In this document: one piece after another, positions 59,623-64,000 of the stretch
Numbering within the stretch: position 1 is the stretch's first letter
Layout: each line of letters starts with the position of its first letter
From: Cystobasidiopsis lactophilus
Lineage: Eukaryota > Basidiomycota > Agaricostilbomycetes > Agaricostilbales > Chionosphaeraceae
Assembly (NCBI GenBank): GCA_001599975.1
Contig: BCIO01000002.1
Location: forward strand, 1,116,001-1,180,000
Length of the DNA: 64,000 nt
Direction of reading: 5' to 3'
Program-made: the position numbers and the translations under genes
The notes under the pieces: generated by a model
Seen by the model: only the letters and a program-made list of their open reading frames with translations
Databases searched by the model: none
What the model was told of the DNA's origin: nothing

Positions 59623-61506
59623 ATGCCGAGACGTTTGACAAGGAAAGGGAACAAGCTGCGTTTGTCGCTTTTTGGTCCCAGCCCGCCGACTTTGCAACTT
59701 CTGGCTTTGGCCAAAGGCCCTCAAATGAAAGAAGATGCTAGCACAGTCGCATGGGTGACCAATTTGACGACCCTGCTGGGCGTCCTGTACCTCTGCGGCG
59801 TCCTCTTTACAACCCGACTCCGCAGGCGGCCATCCAAGTCGGTGGCTCTGGTAGTCCTTGGAGACTTTGGTCGCTCTCCTAGGATGATGTACCATGCACA
59901 ATCGCTGCTCGAGAATGGCTTCTCCGTCAATGTCGTGGCGTTTGGATGTCCGGTCCTGCCCTTCTATGCCCTCTCTTGCCCAAGGCTGAATTGAAGTTGC
60001 AGCTACACCGATGCTTTCTGTGCTCCAAGATCATAGAGGCTTGAAGTGCTACGAGCTGAAGCCTTTCTTTGCCAAATCTTCGGCATGGCCAAAACTAGTC
60101 TTCGTCATGCTGGCACCATTGAAGGCAATGCTCAACGCGGTGCTTTTGCTTTGGACGCTCATGCGAATGCAGCCTACTACTTTTGTTCTTGCTCAAGTAG
60201 GTTGGGCATTTGGAGCGCTGACTTCACCGCTGAGCTCTCGCCCAGAACCCACCGACTTTCCCAACTCTGCCCGTCCTTCGACTATGGACCGTGGTCGCCT
60301 CTCAGAAGCTCATCATAGACTGGCATAACACTGGGAGCTCTATTTTGGGGATGAGGCTTGGGCAAAAGCACCCTTTGGTCCGAGTGTCAGCAGGGTGCGG
60401 TTCTTCTATCGCGCACGGAGGAAGCTAACTCATACGTTTACTGTCAGGCTGGAGCAGATCTTTGGTGGAAGGGCATACGCGCATTTGTTTGTGTCGAACA
60501 AGATGCACCGCACGATGGCGACAAAGTGGAAACTCAAGTGCGCCATGCTTGCGCTCAGCGTTCTTCGATAACTGACCCTGGATCGACAGGGGGCACCTTC
60601 GGACGTTCCACGATAGACCGCCACGGAGCTTCAAGCGCCTTTCATTGACTGAGCGAGAAGCTGTTTGTTGACCTCTGCTTCCTTCGGCGCATTATTGACA
60701 AAAGATCACAGTTCTTCGACCGCCTACCAGAGCTTCGGCCTGTACCAAATTCACTGTCCGCAATTTCTGCAACCTCTTGGACGGCCGACGAAGACTTTTC
60801 GCTCCTCCTCGAGGCGCTCTCGTTCTACGAGAACATGGCCTCCAAACTTCTCTGCCTGACCATCACTGGCAAGGGCCCCCTGAAGGCTGCATTCCAGAAA
60901 GAACTAGATGAGAGGCGGGCCAAAGAGAAGTGGCAGTTCATAGACGTTCGGTTGGCGTGGTTGGATGCCGAAGACTATCCGCTGTTCCTTGGTGGGCCCG
61001 CTCGCCTTCGGAATCCCTTTGGTCGCTATATCCATACTTCACAGGCGCGCTCGACTTTGGCATCTCTTTGCATGCCAGCTCGTCGGGCCTGGACTTGCCC
61101 ATGAAAGTGGTCGACATGTTTGGAGCCGGCCTGCCCGTTCTAGCCTTGGACTTCCCAGCGTGAAGGCTCTACTTCACGATCTAGATGTATACAAGTCTGA
61201 TATTACATGACAGAATCGACGAGCTGGTCAAGGAAAACATCAATGGCCACGTCTTCACCTCCTCCCACCTCTTGGCCTTCCGCATCCATGTTTGCTTGCT
61301 CGGTTTTGATCTCCTAAAACCAACTGACGCATTCGCAACAGGAACTGGCGTTCGGGCACAACAAGCTGGACAGCCTGAGCAGCGGGATCCAGACGGCCGA
61401 GTATGGCAAGCCGGACGGCCCGAAGAAGCGCTGGCGGACTTGGTCGGAGGAATGGGAGGACGTGGTCTTGCCGCTGCTGAGCGTAGATCAGAGGGTCGTC
61501 TCCTGA
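59623..61506 (+). CDS. ALG1: Chitobiosyldiphosphodolichol beta-1,4-mannosyltransferase (ALG1)
   Basis: Adds the first mannose to GlcNAc2-PP-dolichol on the cytosolic ER face in N-glycan assembly. Exons 59623-59947, 60003-60196, 60246-60394, 60448-60537, 60590-60662, 60712-60991, 61045-61159, 61214-61289, 61342-61506; 488 aa. An N-terminal membrane anchor ([15 protein letters not shown]) precedes [20 protein letters not shown]. Then [93 protein letters not shown] and the C-terminal [17 protein letters not shown]. These are diagnostic of ALG1. The last 19 bp overlap the opposing SDO1 coding sequence. The junction before the last exon is less certain. Confidence 0.94.
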
Positions 61507-62439
61507 AAGTCGGTGACCGAAACGTTGAGCGTCTCCACCCTGGGGCCCGGCTCGCCCTTGCTGCTCTTGACCTCCTTCGCGAGCAAGTCGTTGATCTGCT
61601 TGAGCGCGCCCGGCTCGATCAGCGCCGTGATCTCGTACTCCTCGTCGGGTTCCTCGACCTCCACCTTGCCGAACAAAGGCTGCAATTGGTCCTTGAGCCG
61701 CTTGTAGTCTTTCGAGGCGATGGTGAGGCGGATGCGCATCTGGGTGCGGGCGATCGGCAGGGCGTCCGACTCTTGCAAAGCCTTGATGAGCTCGAGAGCC
61801 TGTTGTAAACGATTTGAATCGACTTGAAATCAGTGGGAAAGTGAGGAAAGGGCCCACCTGAGACTTGGCAGGCTTGCCACCCTGCACGCCAAAGTGGATT
61901 TGGTGCATGGCCTTCTCGATCATGCTGGCGGTGTGCGGCCTCCCAGTGGTCGGGTCGACGCACTTCTCAGCCACAATGTTGCACACCTCCTTCCTGAGCG
62001 ACTCGAGCTCGTGGCCGCGCTCCTTCTCGCCGACCTGGAGCTCGCCCTTCTTCAAAATCTCGAGCACAATGTCGTCCACCGCCTTGTCCTTCCCGAACGC
62101 TTTCCCCAGGTCGTCCGACGAGGCCACCTGGCCTTTGGAGACGTTGCTGAACACTTGCGAAATTTGCAGCACCTCGGACAGGTCCGTTTCCGCGCCCGTG
62201 CGCCACTCCTTCACCTTGTTTTTCTGTAGGGAATTTCAAGTGAGGCACAAGAATCTTGTAAGATGGGAAGAGGACCTACATAGCAGGCAATCTCGAAGCG
62301 TTTGCCGCCCTTTTTGAGGCGGACGACAGACACATTTGTCAGTTTGAGGACCTGCCGGGGTCCATGCGCATCAGCTTTCGTTCTGAGAGCTGTATAAGAG
62401 GCAGAAACTGACGTTCGAAGGCTGAAAGACGTTGGGCAT
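61488..62439 (-). CDS. SDO1: Ribosome maturation protein SDO1 (SBDS)
   Basis: With the GTPase Efl1 it releases Tif6/eIF6 from pre-60S subunits. Exons 62413-62439, 62280-62351, 61858-62223, 61488-61799; 258 aa (yeast 250). Start MPNVFQPSNVLKLTNVSVVR, then LKKGGKRFEIACYKNKVKEW, RTGAETDLSEVLQISQVFSN, VSKGQVASSDDLGKAFGKD, TGRPHTASMIEKAMHQIHFG, KPAKSQALELIKALQES, IARTQMRIRLTI and the C-terminal domain ending DFQETTL. All three SBDS domains are present. The 9-codon first exon ends at a GTCAGT donor. Convergent with ALG1, with a 19-bp overlap of coding sequence, and divergent from the BAR gene (194 bp). Confidence 0.95.
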
Positions 62440-62633
62440 GTTGCCTGTCACTCGCTGCTGCTGGGCAAGGGCAAACACAGCCGCCCTCGAAGCTCTCTTC
62501 CGCTGCCCGCCAATTCCAGCTACGAATTCTGGTGTCGGCATTCGTTCAAAGCATTCTTAGTTGCACTGCTTGATCCTACACAGCGCCAAACAACTGTGGC
62601 CCTTGATTGATCCGCGAAGAGCAGCCGCCCAAG

Positions 62634-64000
62634 ATGAAGGGCATCACCAAGGCCATCGTCCGGACGCCTCACATGCTCACGTCCAAGGTCGGTTGTTGGC
62701 GCGGTTCAGTGCTGTGTTCGCTTCTCAAGTGCGCAACAGGTCGGGATGAGCAACAAGAGCAAGGACCTGGAGACCGACGAGATGGTCAGGTAAGGGACAG
62801 CGCCGCCAGATGTACGGCTTCGGATTTGACGGGAGAGCGAGCAGGCGGTTTACCAGCCTCGAGGGGTGCGCAGAGAAGCTGCACAAGGACGCCACCGCCT
62901 TCAGGGACTCGATCAATAGTGCGTTCATGGCTGGCCTCTTAGCCGCAATCCGAAGCCGGCTCAACTCGCCCATTATCGCCCACACAGGCATGGTCAAGTC
63001 GTCATCGGCCTTCTCCGAGGCTTTCTTGGCCATCTTCACCCCCCTCGGCAACGAGTACAACCTCGAGGGCCGATTCCCGAACGCTGCCACCACCATCCAG
63101 CAGATTGGCGCCTACCAGACCGACATGGCCGAGCTGCAGGAGACCTTGCAGCCCGAGATTGAGCTCATCGAGTCCCGCATCATCGCCCCGGCCAAGGAGC
63201 TCATCGACATCATGAAGAAGATCCGCAAGGTATGAAGCGCAGCCTTTCGTGTGCCGAGGTCGAAGGCTTGGCATCCTGAATTGTGCTCTTACAGTTCATC
63301 ACGAAACGAGAGCATAAATTGGTCGATTACGATCGCCACAACAACTCGTACACCAAGCTGCGGGACAAGAAGGAGAAGTCCCTTTCGGACGAGAAGGTAG
63401 GGACAGACCACCCGAAAGTCCTTTGTAAGACTTACGCCAATTCGTTTCGTCCCACAGAACCTGTTCAAGCTGGAGCAAGAGTACGAGCAGTCGTCCCAAG
63501 AGTACGAGTACCACAACAACGCGCTCAAGGCCGACCTGCCGCAATTCTTCGTTTTCGCCACCGCCTTCGTTTCACCTTTGTTCGACTCTTTCTACTACAT
63601 GCAGCGTTCGTTCTCTTTCCTCCTCAATGAGTCATCCCATCTCTCATTCACGGGAATAACGAACAGTCCAATGCATCTACGTCATGGTCGAGAAGTTCAC
63701 GGCGTTCTCCAATGGCAAGTTCGACATGACAGCCGATGTGGAAGCCACCTACCAGGCCAAGATCGGCGATGCGGCCGAGCAGGTCGACAATTTGACCATC
63801 ACCAGGAAGTTTGTGTCCACTGGTGAGCGGTCGGCGTACTCTTTGAAGTGTAATGCTTCTGATAATGCACACAACGCCTCTCGTAGCCCATATGATGAAG
63901 AACCTCAACCTCAACCGATCGGACTCGGTCTCTTCCTCTTCCACCTCTGCCAGCGCCAGACCACCGGTCGCCAGCAAGCCCTCTTTCTCCCGCACTCTCC
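62634..64000 (+). CDS. RVS167: BAR-domain protein, Rvs167/amphiphysin type (5' part; runs off the window)
   Basis: Membrane-curving protein of endocytic vesicle scission and actin patches. Exons seen: 62634-62687, 62740-62789, 62845-62918, 62988-63229, 63295-63396, 63458-63605, 63667-63822, 63887-64000 (continues). Start MKGITKAIVRTPHMLTSKVG, then RRFTSLEGCAEKLHKDAT, FSEAFLAIFTPLGNEYNLEG, LQPEIELIESRIIAPAKELI, FITKREHKLVDYDRHNNSYT, LEQEYEQSSQEYEYHNNALK, FYYMQLQCIYVMVEKFTAF: a full BAR domain. After it a Ser/Pro-rich linker begins (SDSVSSSSTSASARPPVA), which fits Rvs167 or Hob1 (an SH3 domain would follow outside the window) rather than the shorter Rvs161. The donor at 63606 is GTTCGT. Confidence 0.92.

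Overview
This window is nuclear DNA of a fungus with a very compact, intron-rich genome, most likely a basidiomycete. It carries 34 protein genes in 64 kb (about one per 1.9 kb). I count roughly 200 spliceosomal introns, mostly 47-70 bp, and intergenic gaps are often under 250 bp. Gene content is fungal (RAD16, ALG1, SDO1, IMP3, ICP55, RIC1, a HEM25-type carrier, a Rvs167-type BAR protein). A lineage with a small, dense genome such as Mixia-like Pucciniomycotina would fit, but that is a guess. I saw no rRNA, tRNA, CRISPR array, transposon or virus-like element.

Layout. 1-2 kb: the start of an unknown, probably mitochondrial protein, then the complex I 30-kDa subunit (both minus). 2.3-7.6 kb: an F-box-like protein, then three tandem minus-strand histidine phosphatases. 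7.9-16 kb: RIC1 (Golgi Rab GEF subunit), a Ser/Thr kinase and a Rab11/Ypt3 GTPase. 16-21.4 kb: two tandem F-box-like paralogues and an RRM/zinc-knuckle RNA-binding protein. 22-32 kb: peroxisomal acyl-CoA thioesterase, a glycerol-3-phosphatase-like HAD enzyme, the mitochondrial glycine carrier, a DUF4045/gelsolin-like protein and a MYND protein. 32.5-40.5 kb: a His-rich methyltransferase, a secreted fasciclin protein, a DUF1771-Smr protein, a cyclopropane-synthase-like methyltransferase and ICP55. 40.8-51.9 kb: RAD16, a dehalogenase-cupin fusion, an MCT-like transporter, an O-methyltransferase, an SDR and IMP3. 52.3-64 kb: an SSXT-like SWI/SNF candidate, a GIT1-like permease, mitochondrial prolyl-tRNA synthetase, ALG1, SDO1 and the start of an Rvs167-type BAR protein.

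Functional links. RIC1 and Rab11/Ypt3 both serve late-Golgi traffic. Complex I, HEM25, ICP55 and mitochondrial ProRS serve mitochondria. IMP3 and SDO1 act in ribosome biogenesis. There is no operon logic; neighbours are related mainly by tandem duplication or shared divergent promoters.

The most striking signal is gene architecture. Complete exons of 5, 5, 5, 9, 13, 14, 14, 15, 15, 15, 16, 17, 19 and 20 nt can be placed by reading-frame and motif continuity. Two of the 5-nt exons carry the catalytic Arg-His of neighbouring phosphatase paralogues, and a third sits inside the Rab11 P-loop region. Alongside these are many donors with C at +4 (GTGCGT, GTTCGT), several GC-AG introns and introns as short as 35 nt. 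All exon coordinates below were derived by hand from splice sites, phase and family motifs, without transcripts.
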